Shown piece by piece: positions 56,709 through 64,000 of a stretch of 64,000 bases of DNA; within the stretch, counting starts at the first letter, position 1; each line of letters starts with the position of its first letter. A program made the translations under genes and the position numbers. The DNA is from Nocardia vulneris (GTDB lineage: Bacteria; Actinomycetota; Actinomycetes; Mycobacteriales; Mycobacteriaceae): assembly GCF_001613425.1 (NCBI RefSeq), contig NZ_BDCI01000008.1:186001-250000 (forward strand), in the 5' to 3' direction. Below the pieces are notes generated by a model that did no database searches, was not told the origin of the DNA, and saw nothing but the letters and a program-made list of their open reading frames with translations.

Positions 56709-57158
56709 ATGGCTCAGGACCCGGTGCGGCTGCGCCGTCGGATCAACAAACTCAACGGGCTGGTCAAGCTGCTGCAGAAACTGGGAATCTCGTTCAGCGA
56801 CATGCACATCCTGTCGGTCCCCGGCCGTCGCAGCGGCGAATTGCGGACCGTCCCGCTGTCGGTGCTGCCGATCGCCGGTGAGCGCTACGTGTTCCAGGCC
56901 TACGGGAAGTCCGCTTGGGTGGCGAATGTGCGCGCGGCGTCCACCGTCACGTTGTCCCGTGGCCGGCGCTCGTCGGTGGTGCGAATGGTGGAATTGCCGG
57001 TGGCGGAACGCCGTACGCTGCTGCGTGCCCATATCGCGCACGGCCCGGCGCGGTTGGACGAATGGTTCGTGAAGACCGGACTGGTCGCGGAGGCAAGCCC
57101 GGCGGCCCTGGCCGAGGCGGCCGAGCGGATCGCGGTGTTCCGTATCGAGCCCGCCTGA
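56709..57158 (+). CDS. Nitroreductase-family deazaflavin (F420)-dependent oxidoreductase
   Basis: The 149-residue protein shows the Ddn-type split-barrel pattern: LSVPGRRSGELRTVPLSV, YVFQAYGKSAWVANVRAA and VRMVELP. Family members bind coenzyme F420 and reduce quinones or nitroaromatic compounds. The ATG at 56709 gives the usual family length. Upstream is a divergent dehydrogenase-like gene with about 90 bp between. Confidence 0.88.
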   Translation: MAQDPVRLRRRINKLNGLVKLLQKLGISFSDMHILSVPGRRSGELRTVPLSVLPIAGERYVFQAYGKSAWVANVRAASTVTLSRGRRSSVVRMVELPVAERRTLLRAHIAHGPARLDEWFVKTGLVAEASPAALAEAAERIAVFRIEPA

Positions 57159-57380
57159 CCCGTTTCCAGCTGACCGAGCGCTGATTCCGGTAATTGTTTC
57201 CTGAAAATCAACGCCTGCCGTCGCTCATCAATATCCCGGTGTCCAGCGGGTATCGTTCCCTCGGCTGCTCGTCTCCCGGAAAACAGTGCCCTATCGCCCG
57301 ACGCGATTCTCCGCATATTCCGGCGCAGCGAAATTGCCGAACGCATATGCGATGACAGTTCCTACTCATTCGGAGGCGTC

Positions 57381-58121
57381 ATGGATTGGGAGCAGTGGCA
57401 GGAAAGCTGGGATCGGCAGCAGGAGTTCTATATGCCCGACCGCGAGGAGCGGTTCCGGGTGATGCTCGACATGGTCGAGGCCGTGGCCGGACCGGCGCCG
57501 CGGGTGCTCGACCTGGCCTGCGGCACCGCGACCATCAGCAGGCGGCTGTTCGCGCGGCTGCCCGAGGCCATCTCGGTCGGCATCGATCGGGATCCGGCCC
57601 TGCTCGCGATCGCCCGCGGCACCTTCGCGGATGACGCCCGGATGACCTTCGTGACCGCCGACATCAAGTCGCCGGACTGGATGTCGCAGCTGCCCGATGA
57701 GCCGTTCGACGCGATCGTCACCGCGACCGCGCTGCACTGGCTGAAGGCCGAACCGTTGGTTCGCCTCTACGGTGACCTCGGCAAACTGCTCCGTCCCGGC
57801 GGCATTTTCCTCAACGCCGACCACATGCCCGACCCGTCCACGCCGCTGCTGAACGCCCTGGACGAGACGGTGCAGCAGGCGCATCAGCAGCGGGTCACCG
57901 AGGCCGGCACGCTGGATTGGGCGGATTGGTGGGTGGCCGCGGCCGCCGACCCGCAGCTCGCCGCCGACGTCGCCGCCAGCCGGGAAATCCTGAGCACCCA
58001 CGTCACCGGCGAGACCCATCCCGTCGAATGGCACCTCACCGAACTGCGCGAAGCGGGCTTCCTCGAAGCGGGTGTGGTCTGGCGCTCGGTCACCGACGCG
58101 TTGGTGGCCGCCATCCGCTGA
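57381..58121 (+). CDS. Class I SAM-dependent methyltransferase
   Basis: The 246-residue protein has the SAM motif VLDLACGTATISRRL (about 42-56), GIDRDP, and the ALHWLKAEPLVRLYGDLGKLLRPGGIFLNADH region split over motifs IV-V. It resembles methyltransferases of small acids or natural products. The ATG follows CGGAGG. The LuxR regulator gene 48 bp on may be co-transcribed. Confidence 0.88.
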   Translation: MDWEQWQESWDRQQEFYMPDREERFRVMLDMVEAVAGPAPRVLDLACGTATISRRLFARLPEAISVGIDRDPALLAIARGTFADDARMTFVTADIKSPDWMSQLPDEPFDAIVTATALHWLKAEPLVRLYGDLGKLLRPGGIFLNADHMPDPSTPLLNALDETVQQAHQQRVTEAGTLDWADWWVAAAADPQLAADVAASREILSTHVTGETHPVEWHLTELREAGFLEAGVVWRSVTDALVAAIR

Positions 58122-58169
58122 CACCGATAAGGGGTTGGCCGCGCGAGGGTTGCGCGCGACACTGGGGAG

Positions 58170-59180
58170 GTGAGCAGTCGCCTCCGGGAGCGAACGTATG
58201 AGCGGATGCTCGGGCTGGCCGCGGCGGGCCTGAGCACGGCCGATCTGATCGATGAGGCGGCGGTGCTGCTGGCCGCGGCGGTGCCGCACGACTCCGGTTG
58301 CTGGCACACCACCGACCCGGACAGCATGGTCGAGACGGGCTATCGATCGTTCGATATGCCGCCTCCTGATGCGGAGGTGGCTCGGTTCGCGTACCTGCCC
58401 GACGACTACAACTCCTTCGTCGCCCTCGCGCTCGGCCAACGGCACAGCGGGGTGCTGAGCGAAGAGACCGGTGGACAGCTGGATCGCAGCATTCGCTATC
58501 GAGAACTGTTGCGTCCCAACAACATGACCGGCGAGCTGCGCACCGCGCTGGTGATCGACGGTGCCTGCTGGGGCAATATCTCGCTGTTCCGGGAGCGGCC
58601 GCACGACTTCACCACCGACGAACGCGATTTCGCGCACGATCTCGCCGCCGTGCTCGGCCGCGGTTTGCGCACCGCGGGTGTGCTCGCCCGCTCGGCGCCC
58701 GACCACGAGCTGCGGTGGCCCGGCGTGCTGGTGCTGGATGCGGCGGGGCAGATCCTCTCGATCTCCCAGCCCGCACGGTCCTGGCTGGCCGAACTCGGCT
58801 CGGCCGACGACGCACTGCCCTTCGCGGTGCTCGCCCTGGCCGAGCGGGCGCGCACCGAACAGGAGGCATCGGCCCGGGTGCGCGGAAGCGCCGGGCGGTG
58901 GGTGTCGTTGCATGCCTCGGCCACCGATACCCAGGTCGCGCTGGTCTTGCAGGCCGCGCACCCCGGCGTCGTCGCGCCGCTGCTCTACGCCGCCTTCGGG
59001 CTCACCGCACGGGAACGGGAAGTCCTCGAGCTGGTCGTCCAGGGCTGCAGTACGGGCGAGATCGCCGAACGGCTGTTCATCTCGCCGCTGACCGTGCAGG
59101 CCCATCTCACCGCGATCTTCGCCAAAACCGGCATCCGCAGCAGACGCCAGCTCACCGGCCTGCTGTACGGGCGCGACTAG
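58170..59180 (+). CDS. LuxR-family transcriptional regulator with GAF-like sensor
   Basis: The 336-residue protein has an N-terminal GAF-like region (about 15-175, with RTALVIDGACWGNISLFR and FAHDLAAVLGRGLR) and a C-terminal LuxR helix-turn-helix (LTAREREVLELVVQGCSTGEIAERLFISPLTVQAHL, split over about 272-307). No phospho-receiver is present, so a small ligand or redox input to the GAF domain is likely. GTG start after GGGGAG. Confidence 0.9.
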   Translation: MSSRLRERTYERMLGLAAAGLSTADLIDEAAVLLAAAVPHDSGCWHTTDPDSMVETGYRSFDMPPPDAEVARFAYLPDDYNSFVALALGQRHSGVLSEETGGQLDRSIRYRELLRPNNMTGELRTALVIDGACWGNISLFRERPHDFTTDERDFAHDLAAVLGRGLRTAGVLARSAPDHELRWPGVLVLDAAGQILSISQPARSWLAELGSADDALPFAVLALAERARTEQEASARVRGSAGRWVSLHASATDTQVALVLQAAHPGVVAPLLYAAFGLTAREREVLELVVQGCSTGEIAERLFISPLTVQAHLTAIFAKTGIRSRRQLTGLLYGRD

Positions 59181-59284
59181 GCCGGAAATACGAGAAATCT
59201 GCGATAGGCCGGACTGTCGGCCGTCCGTAGCGTCCTTGGCATCAGGTCCCGGGTGGACCGTTCCGGTGGGAAGGGTGATTTCGG

Positions 59285-60508
59285 ATGTCGATGGCCGGAC
59301 ACGAGGTGGGCTCCGCAGGCGGAGTCGTCGAATTGAACGTGCTCGATCCGGCGTTCCGGCCGGATTCGGCGGAGGTCGCCGCCGCCCGCGCCGCGAACTG
59401 GTACGCCCGCACGCCGATCGGGTTCGCGGTGCTGCGGCATCGCGAGGCCGCGGCCTTGCTCGCGGACCGGCGCGTGCGCTGGGGCGGCGTGGAATCCTTG
59501 GCCGCGCAAGGCATTACCGAAGGCCCCGCGGTGGCATGGATCGGCTCGGTGCTGCCGAGCGTAGAAGGCGCCGATCACACCCGATTGCGGCAATTGGTGA
59601 GCAAGGCGTTCAACCGAGCCTCGGTGGATCGGTTGCGACCGGTAATGCGTTCGGTTACCGAGGAACTCATCGCGCCGATCGTCGCGGCGGGCGAGTGCGA
59701 GTTCATGGCGGACTTCGCGGACCGCTATCCGGCACGGATCCTGTGTGAGCTGCTGGGTGTGCCGCGCGAACGATGGGAGGACTTCCGCCGATTGCCGAGC
59801 GAAATCGGTTTACTGTTCAGCGTTTCCGCCGTCGCGCAGCTGGATCGGATCGAGACCGCCTTGGCGACGTTGCACGAAGCGATCGATGAATTGATCGAGC
59901 AGCGCCGCACCACCCCGTCCGACGATCTGCTGACCGATCTCATCGCTGCCGAGCAAGCGGGCGACCGTCTTTCGCCAATCGAATTGCGCGCCATGACGAG
60001 TGCGCTGCTTTTCGCGGGACAGGACACCACCCGTCAGCAGATCGGTCTGGCGATGCAGACCTTCCTCGACTATCCGGAGCAGTGGCGGATGCTGGCCGAG
60101 GATCCCTCGATCGCACCGCAGGCGGTCGAGGAGATCATGCGGGTCGCGCCCGCGGTCAACACGATCTGGCGGATGACCGACGAGACCATCGAATTCGAGG
60201 ACCTCACCATTCCGGCGGGCAGCTTCATCAACATGCTGACCAATGCCGCGAATACCGATCCCGCCGTCTTCGGTGGCGCCGAATTCGATATCACCGCAAC
60301 CAGACCCGCATCGCATCTCATGTTCGGCGGCGGTATCCACTATTGCCTCGGCGCACCACTGGCCCGCGCCGAGATCGCCGAAGCCCTCCCGATTCTGGCC
60401 CGCCGGCTCCCGCACCCCGTCCTCGCCGCCCCCAGCCGACCCGGCCCCACCCTCGGCCCCACCGGCCCACGCACCCTGCCCCTGCGCTTCGAAACCCGGA
60501 CCCCGTGA
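59285..60508 (+). CDS. Cytochrome P450 (third in window)
   Basis: The 407-residue class I bacterial P450 has I-helix LFAGQDTTRQQ, K-helix EEIMRVAP and heme loop FGGGIHYCLGAPLA with C354. It is not close to the CYP157/154 pair. The family and substrate cannot be assigned by eye; no ferredoxin gene is adjacent. It starts at ATG (59285, with another at 59291), 104 bp after the LuxR gene, which may regulate it. Confidence 0.92.
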   Translation: MSMAGHEVGSAGGVVELNVLDPAFRPDSAEVAAARAANWYARTPIGFAVLRHREAAALLADRRVRWGGVESLAAQGITEGPAVAWIGSVLPSVEGADHTRLRQLVSKAFNRASVDRLRPVMRSVTEELIAPIVAAGECEFMADFADRYPARILCELLGVPRERWEDFRRLPSEIGLLFSVSAVAQLDRIETALATLHEAIDELIEQRRTTPSDDLLTDLIAAEQAGDRLSPIELRAMTSALLFAGQDTTRQQIGLAMQTFLDYPEQWRMLAEDPSIAPQAVEEIMRVAPAVNTIWRMTDETIEFEDLTIPAGSFINMLTNAANTDPAVFGGAEFDITATRPASHLMFGGGIHYCLGAPLARAEIAEALPILARRLPHPVLAAPSRPGPTLGPTGPRTLPLRFETRTP

Positions 60509-60578
60509 TCGCGGGCTGCGCATTCAAGGGTCTGGTCGGCGACGACCACGGCAGGATCGCGAAAGATCCGGGGGCGCT

Positions 60579-60752
60579 TCACTCTTCGATGCGGTGGCGG
60601 GACACGAGGGTGCGGAAGATGCGGAGCCGGGAGGCGGAGCGGGTTGTGTCCTCGACCGGCGGTCTGGATCGCGGGCGGGTCGGCCAGGGTCTGCCGGGTT
60701 CGCCGAGCACGTCGCGCTCGTAGACCAGGTACCAGTGTTCGTGGTCGGGCAT
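60579..60752 (-). CDS. Small basic hypothetical protein (57 aa)
   Basis: An ATG at 60750-60752 is preceded by GAGGAGG with ideal spacing. The 57-residue product begins MPDHEHWYLVYERDVLGEPG and has a Pro/Arg-rich middle and a helical C-terminus (RLRIFRTLVSRHRIEE). It occupies most of a gap that otherwise looks empty. No family is recognised. The strong ribosome site and non-repetitive product support it as real. Confidence 0.55.
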   Translation of the reverse strand: MPDHEHWYLVYERDVLGEPGRPWPTRPRSRPPVEDTTRSASRLRIFRTLVSRHRIEE

Positions 60753-60864
60753 TGCCGCCTCCTCGCGGTCCGGACGTGTAGTGCGTACTGGACCCGAGCG
60801 TTACCGAGACCGGCCGTTCGAAGCAACGGCCGGTCACGGTTTGCACGCGCAGCGTGCTGTGTGC

Positions 60865-62268
60865 CTATTTGACGCCGATCGGCTTGCCGAAGAACGAGGC
60901 CACGGTCTCGCCGAAGGTCTGCGCGAGCAGCCCCAAGCCCTCGGGATTCAGGACCATGAAGCCCGCGTCGGAGGTGCTGCAGCCGGGGGCGGCCGGTTTG
61001 CCGTCGAGCCGGTCGCGCAGCCAGAGCAGCGCGGTCGCGACGCCCGAAACCTCTGTCGTCACATGCTCGCCGAGGTGTTCGCGGACGTACTGGACCTGCG
61101 CGTCCGGGCTCTGGCAGTAAGTGTCCACCAGGGTGTTGACCGGGCCGACCGGAATCAGCTCGTCCGGGTTGGCCTGGTAGATGAACATCGGCATGTCGGG
61201 CACCGCTTTACCCATGCGGGTCTTGTCCAGGGTGTCACGCACCACCGGGTTGCGCATCGGGTCGCCTTCCGGAACCCGCAGCATCCCTTTGAGATTCGCG
61301 AAGGGGAACAGACCGGTGTTGTACTGCACGCACAGGCCGCCCTTGACCACGGACAGCACCTGACCGAGCGGATCCAGGTCGCGGTTGAGCAGCGCGCCGA
61401 ACTCCGGATACTCGCGTCCGATGCCGAGCACGGCGCCCATGATCATGCCCGCCCACAACTGGCCGTTGCCGTTCTCCAGCGCCGCGCCGAAATCGGCGGG
61501 TACGCCACCCTCCGCGGCCGCGACGATGTTGAGTTCGGGTGCGTAGGTCTGCTTCAGTTCGGCGGCGTGCCCGGTCGCGATCGCGCCGCCGGAATAGCCG
61601 TACATGCCGATGCGGGCGTCAGGGGTCAATCGCATAGGTTCGAAATCCCTTGCGGCCCTTATTCCGTCGAGGGTGATCCGGCCCGCCAACGGTCCGGCCG
61701 CGAACGCGCTGTCCGGGCCCTGGTGATCGGGAATGACCACGCCCCAACCCTGTTGCAGCGCGCCCTGCGCGATGACGAATTCGAGCGGGGCGACGATCTG
61801 CCCGACGAAGGTGGCCAGCGACCACTGCTGCACCGCGTACGACGGCGAGCAATACGCGGCCAGCGAGTCCTCTGCGATCTGCATCGAGACCAGCTTGTCC
61901 GGCGCCGACCCGCGCGGCTTCAGCACCGTCGCGACGGCGGGGATGGGCTCGTCGCGGCTGTTGTTGGACCGGTACGACACCTGCCAGGCGTCGACATTGA
62001 CCGGGATCAGTCCCGCGTTCGCGACATTGACCTGCCGCGCCGCGATGATCTCACCCGGCGCTTTCGCCGCGACCACCTCGGCGGGCGGGCGGTAGAACCC
62101 GGGATCGAGTTCCGGCGGCAGCGGTACCGGCGCGGCCGGCTGCACCGGAACCGGAACCGCCCCCGCCGGCGCCCCCGCCGCGATACCGGCGTTCAACGTC
62201 GCCGCCGACGCCGTGATCGCCACCGCCAGCACAACCAACCGCCGAGACCACTTCGTCAACACGGTCAT
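60865..62268 (-). CDS. Secreted lipase family protein (alpha/beta hydrolase)
   Basis: The 467-residue precursor has a signal peptide ending near residue 32 (NAGIAAGAPAGA) and a Pro-rich linker. The hydrolase domain is of the secretory lipase family: VIPDHQGPDSAFAAG, the nucleophile elbow GYSGGA, and an Asp/His pair in the ANPDELIPV and REHLGEH regions. It would hydrolyse triacylglycerol or similar esters outside the cell. ATG at 62268 sits next to GGGAG; a GTG two codons in (62262) has better spacing and may be the true start. Confidence 0.88.
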   Translation of the reverse strand: MTVLTKWSRRLVVLAVAITASAATLNAGIAAGAPAGAVPVPVQPAAPVPLPPELDPGFYRPPAEVVAAKAPGEIIAARQVNVANAGLIPVNVDAWQVSYRSNNSRDEPIPAVATVLKPRGSAPDKLVSMQIAEDSLAAYCSPSYAVQQWSLATFVGQIVAPLEFVIAQGALQQGWGVVIPDHQGPDSAFAAGPLAGRITLDGIRAARDFEPMRLTPDARIGMYGYSGGAIATGHAAELKQTYAPELNIVAAAEGGVPADFGAALENGNGQLWAGMIMGAVLGIGREYPEFGALLNRDLDPLGQVLSVVKGGLCVQYNTGLFPFANLKGMLRVPEGDPMRNPVVRDTLDKTRMGKAVPDMPMFIYQANPDELIPVGPVNTLVDTYCQSPDAQVQYVREHLGEHVTTEVSGVATALLWLRDRLDGKPAAPGCSTSDAGFMVLNPEGLGLLAQTFGETVASFFGKPIGVK

Positions 62269-62706
62269 CTCCCTAACCCATTGTGAGACCACGTCGACTC
62301 ACATCTGAGCCGAACCTACCCCGGCATTTGCCGACGAGCAATAGTCCGTCTCGGACGGCTCAATGCCGATCCGCGCCAAAGACCCTGCGACTCCACCTAC
62401 GCAGATCGCCGCTCTACCAGCAAATAGACAGACTGACCTGGCATTACCTGATACTGCATGCCTCATGTACCCCCACCGCAAGACGAACCCGAGCCATCAT
62501 CCACCCCCGCGTGTCCCCGACAGTGGAAGCCGCACGATCGTGATTGCTGTACACCGCGGTAGGGCTGGACGGCTCTGCAATGCGCGAGACCTCGGGGTGG
62601 TTCGTCTAGTGGAATCGAGTGGCGACAGCGACGGTGGGTGGCGCGTAATGTAACTCGGGTCACACTTCGGCGGCGCTTGGCGGTCGTCAAGGGACGGGGC
62701 TCGGTT
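62269..62706. other. Divergent promoter region lipase / beta-propeller gene
   Basis: About 440 bp between divergent secreted-protein genes. Part of it (about 62390-62470) looks AT-richer than the surroundings. No gene, hairpin or repeat was recognised. Confidence 0.45.
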
Positions 62707-64000
62707 ATGGACTGGACGATCGTTGCCGGCGGGGTCAGGGCTCGTAGGGGTGCGTGGGTGCGCCTCGCGGTCGTGATGAGCGCGGCTGTGCTCTTGTTGA
62801 TCGGGGCGCCGCCTGCCGGTGCCGACGGTGGCGACGGTGACTGGCCGATGTGGCAGTTCGATCTCGCCGGTTCGCGCTACAACCCGCACGAGACCGCGCT
62901 GACCCCGGCCACGGTGGGATCGCTGAAACTGAAGTGGGCCTTCGCATTTCCCGACACGATCGCCGCGTCCAGCCAGCCGGCCGTGGTGGACGGCACCGTC
63001 TATGTCGGCGGCCGCAACGGGACCTTCTATGCGCTGGACGCGAACACCGGCGCGACGCGGTGGTCGTTCCAAGCCGAGACGCCGCTCGGCGGAAACCTGC
63101 CGACCTACGGACTGCGCAACGGGCCCGCGGTCATGGACGGGATGGTCTTCTTCGGCGACAACTCGGCCAGGATGTGGGCGCTCGACGCGCAGTCCGGCGC
63201 CCTGCGCTGGGTCCGCCAGCTGGATGCGCACCGGTTGGCGATCATCACCGGCTCGCCGCTGGCCTTCGACGGCCACATCTATGTCGGTGTCTCCAGCCAG
63301 GAACTCGGCAGTGCCACCCTCGACCACTACCCGTGCTGCACCTTCCGCGGCAGTGTGGCGGCGCTCGACGCCGCGACCGGCGACATCCGGTGGCAGCACT
63401 ACACGATTCCGCCGCCGGAGCCGACGCCGAGCGGGTCGCCGCCGTTCGCGCCCAGTGGTGCGCCGGTGTGGTCGTCGCCCACGATCCATCCGGAGTCACG
63501 CACGCTGTACTACACCGCGGGCAACCCTTACACCGGCTATCCCGAAGGGGCGGAAGCGATCGGCGCGCTCGATCTCGACACCGGGACCACCCGGTGGGTG
63601 CGCCGGATGACGCCGGGAGACGCGCCGTGGAACGGGCGCTGCACCTACCCGCCGCCGGGCGGCAACTGCCCGGATCCCGGCCACGACTTCGACTTCGGTT
63701 CGCAGCCGAACATTTTCGAGATCGGTGACCGGCTGGTCGTCGGCGCCGGGCAGAAGAGCGGGGTGTTCCACCTGCTCGACGCGGTCACCGGCGAGATCAT
63801 CTGGCAGACCAGGCTGAACACGCCGGTCCCGGTGCTGCCCATCCCGGGTTCGGAGTCGCTGCAAGGTATCCAGTGGGGCGCCAGCTACGACGGCCAACGC
63901 CTGTACGTCGCCACATACCAGGGCACGCCGGGCACCCTGTTCGCCTTGCACCCGGCGACCGGCGACGTCCTCTGGAGTACGCCGAATCCCGCGCACGGCT
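62707..64000 (+). CDS. Secreted PQQ-type beta-propeller protein (3' end outside window)
   Basis: The frame stays open to the window end (431 residues seen). A signal peptide runs to about residue 39 (ending GAPPAGADG). The rest is a series of propeller blades, each with a strand-turn-strand ending in the PQQ-repeat pattern, such as TFYALDANTGATRW, RMWALDAQSGALRW, SVAALDAATGDIRW and TLFALHPATGDVLW. A vicinal Cys pair (C210-C211 in YPCCTFRG) matches the disulfide seen at the PQQ site of quinoprotein dehydrogenases; the overall pattern resembles polyvinyl-alcohol dehydrogenase-type proteins. No heme c motif is visible. ATG start. Confidence 0.88.
   Translation, partial: MDWTIVAGGVRARRGAWVRLAVVMSAAVLLLIGAPPAGADGGDGDWPMWQFDLAGSRYNPHETALTPATVGSLKLKWAFAFPDTIAASSQPAVVDGTVYVGGRNGTFYALDANTGATRWSFQAETPLGGNLPTYGLRNGPAVMDGMVFFGDNSARMWALDAQSGALRWVRQLDAHRLAIITGSPLAFDGHIYVGVSSQELGSATLDHYPCCTFRGSVAALDAATGDIRWQHYTIPPPEPTPSGSPPFAPSGAPVWSSPTIHPESRTLYYTAGNPYTGYPEGAEAIGALDLDTGTTRWVRRMTPGDAPWNGRCTYPPPGGNCPDPGHDFDFGSQPNIFEIGDRLVVGAGQKSGVFHLLDAVTGEIIWQTRLNTPVPVLPIPGSESLQGIQWGASYDGQRLYVATYQGTPGTLFALHPATGDVLWSTPNPAHG

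Overview
The window is a high-GC actinobacterial chromosome segment, most likely Nocardia or a close mycolic-acid-forming relative. The evidence is a KasA-type ketosynthase beside a FadD32-type fatty-acyl-AMP ligase, two MmpL transporters and an MmpS-like protein, mycothiol-dependent maleylpyruvate-isomerase-type proteins, a deazaflavin-dependent nitroreductase-type protein, an actinobacterial QcrB, and a CYP157/CYP154 P450 pair. The genus is an inference. No insertion sequence, prophage or CRISPR array was seen.

Layout. 0-4.5 kb: end of a Gfo/Idh/MocA oxidoreductase, a mycothiol-isomerase-type protein, RidA, a phytase-like lipoprotein and a DUF998 membrane protein. 4.5-7.1 kb: a non-coding stretch with a hairpin and an 8-bp tandem repeat, then a translationally coupled Dcm-type methylase and Vsr nicking enzyme. 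7.4-10.8 kb: KasA-like synthase and FadD32-like ligase, closed by a strong terminator. 11-14.8 kb: a heterodimeric ABC exporter. 14.8-17.7 kb: housekeeping genes (glycolipid-binding protein, prephenate dehydrogenase, TadA with its partner, tRNA-Ser(CGA)). 17.7-24.4 kb: accessory block with a HigBA-type toxin-antitoxin pair, Nudix hydrolase, and MerR and HxlR regulators, each facing its likely target across a palindromic operator. 24.5-31.1 kb: three tandem copies of a small membrane-anchored protein, two near-duplicate MmpL genes and a TetR regulator with a palindromic operator. 31.2-35.5 kb: an Rrf2 regulator and a second heterodimeric ABC exporter. 35.7-40.6 kb: tRNA-guanine transglycosylase, a YhhQ-type queuosine-precursor transporter and glutamyl-Q tRNA(Asp) synthetase, with RDD, DUF4190 and DUF309 proteins between. 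41-47.9 kb: DUF397 protein, a stand-alone QcrB, a WS/DGAT-like acyltransferase, a double-DUF427 protein, a 21-bp minisatellite with a decayed secreted-protein gene, a methyltransferase and a GNAT acetyltransferase. 47.9-51.3 kb: 1 kb of degenerate repeats followed by a Ser/Thr kinase with an extracellular ligand-binding domain. 52-64 kb: CYP157/CYP154 pair, MmpS-like protein, saccharopine-dehydrogenase-like protein, deazaflavin-dependent protein, methyltransferase, LuxR regulator, a third P450, a secreted lipase and a PQQ-type beta-propeller protein cut by the window end.

Working together. The clearest pathway is queuosine salvage and hypermodification: import of a Q precursor (YhhQ), insertion at G34 (Tgt) and glutamylation of Q34 in tRNA-Asp (GluQRS), with no de novo Q genes in view. 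The envelope-lipid theme (KasA, FadD32, MmpL, MmpS, glycolipid-binding protein, WS/DGAT, lipase) recurs but is scattered. A family of three long hairpins with compensatory base changes and a conserved loop follows the 3' ends of unrelated genes. No single locus is clearly an undescribed system. The best candidates are the three-copy small-protein family, the kinase with a binding-protein sensor, the hairpin family and the 160-bp repeats with a shared TGTGCACAAC core.
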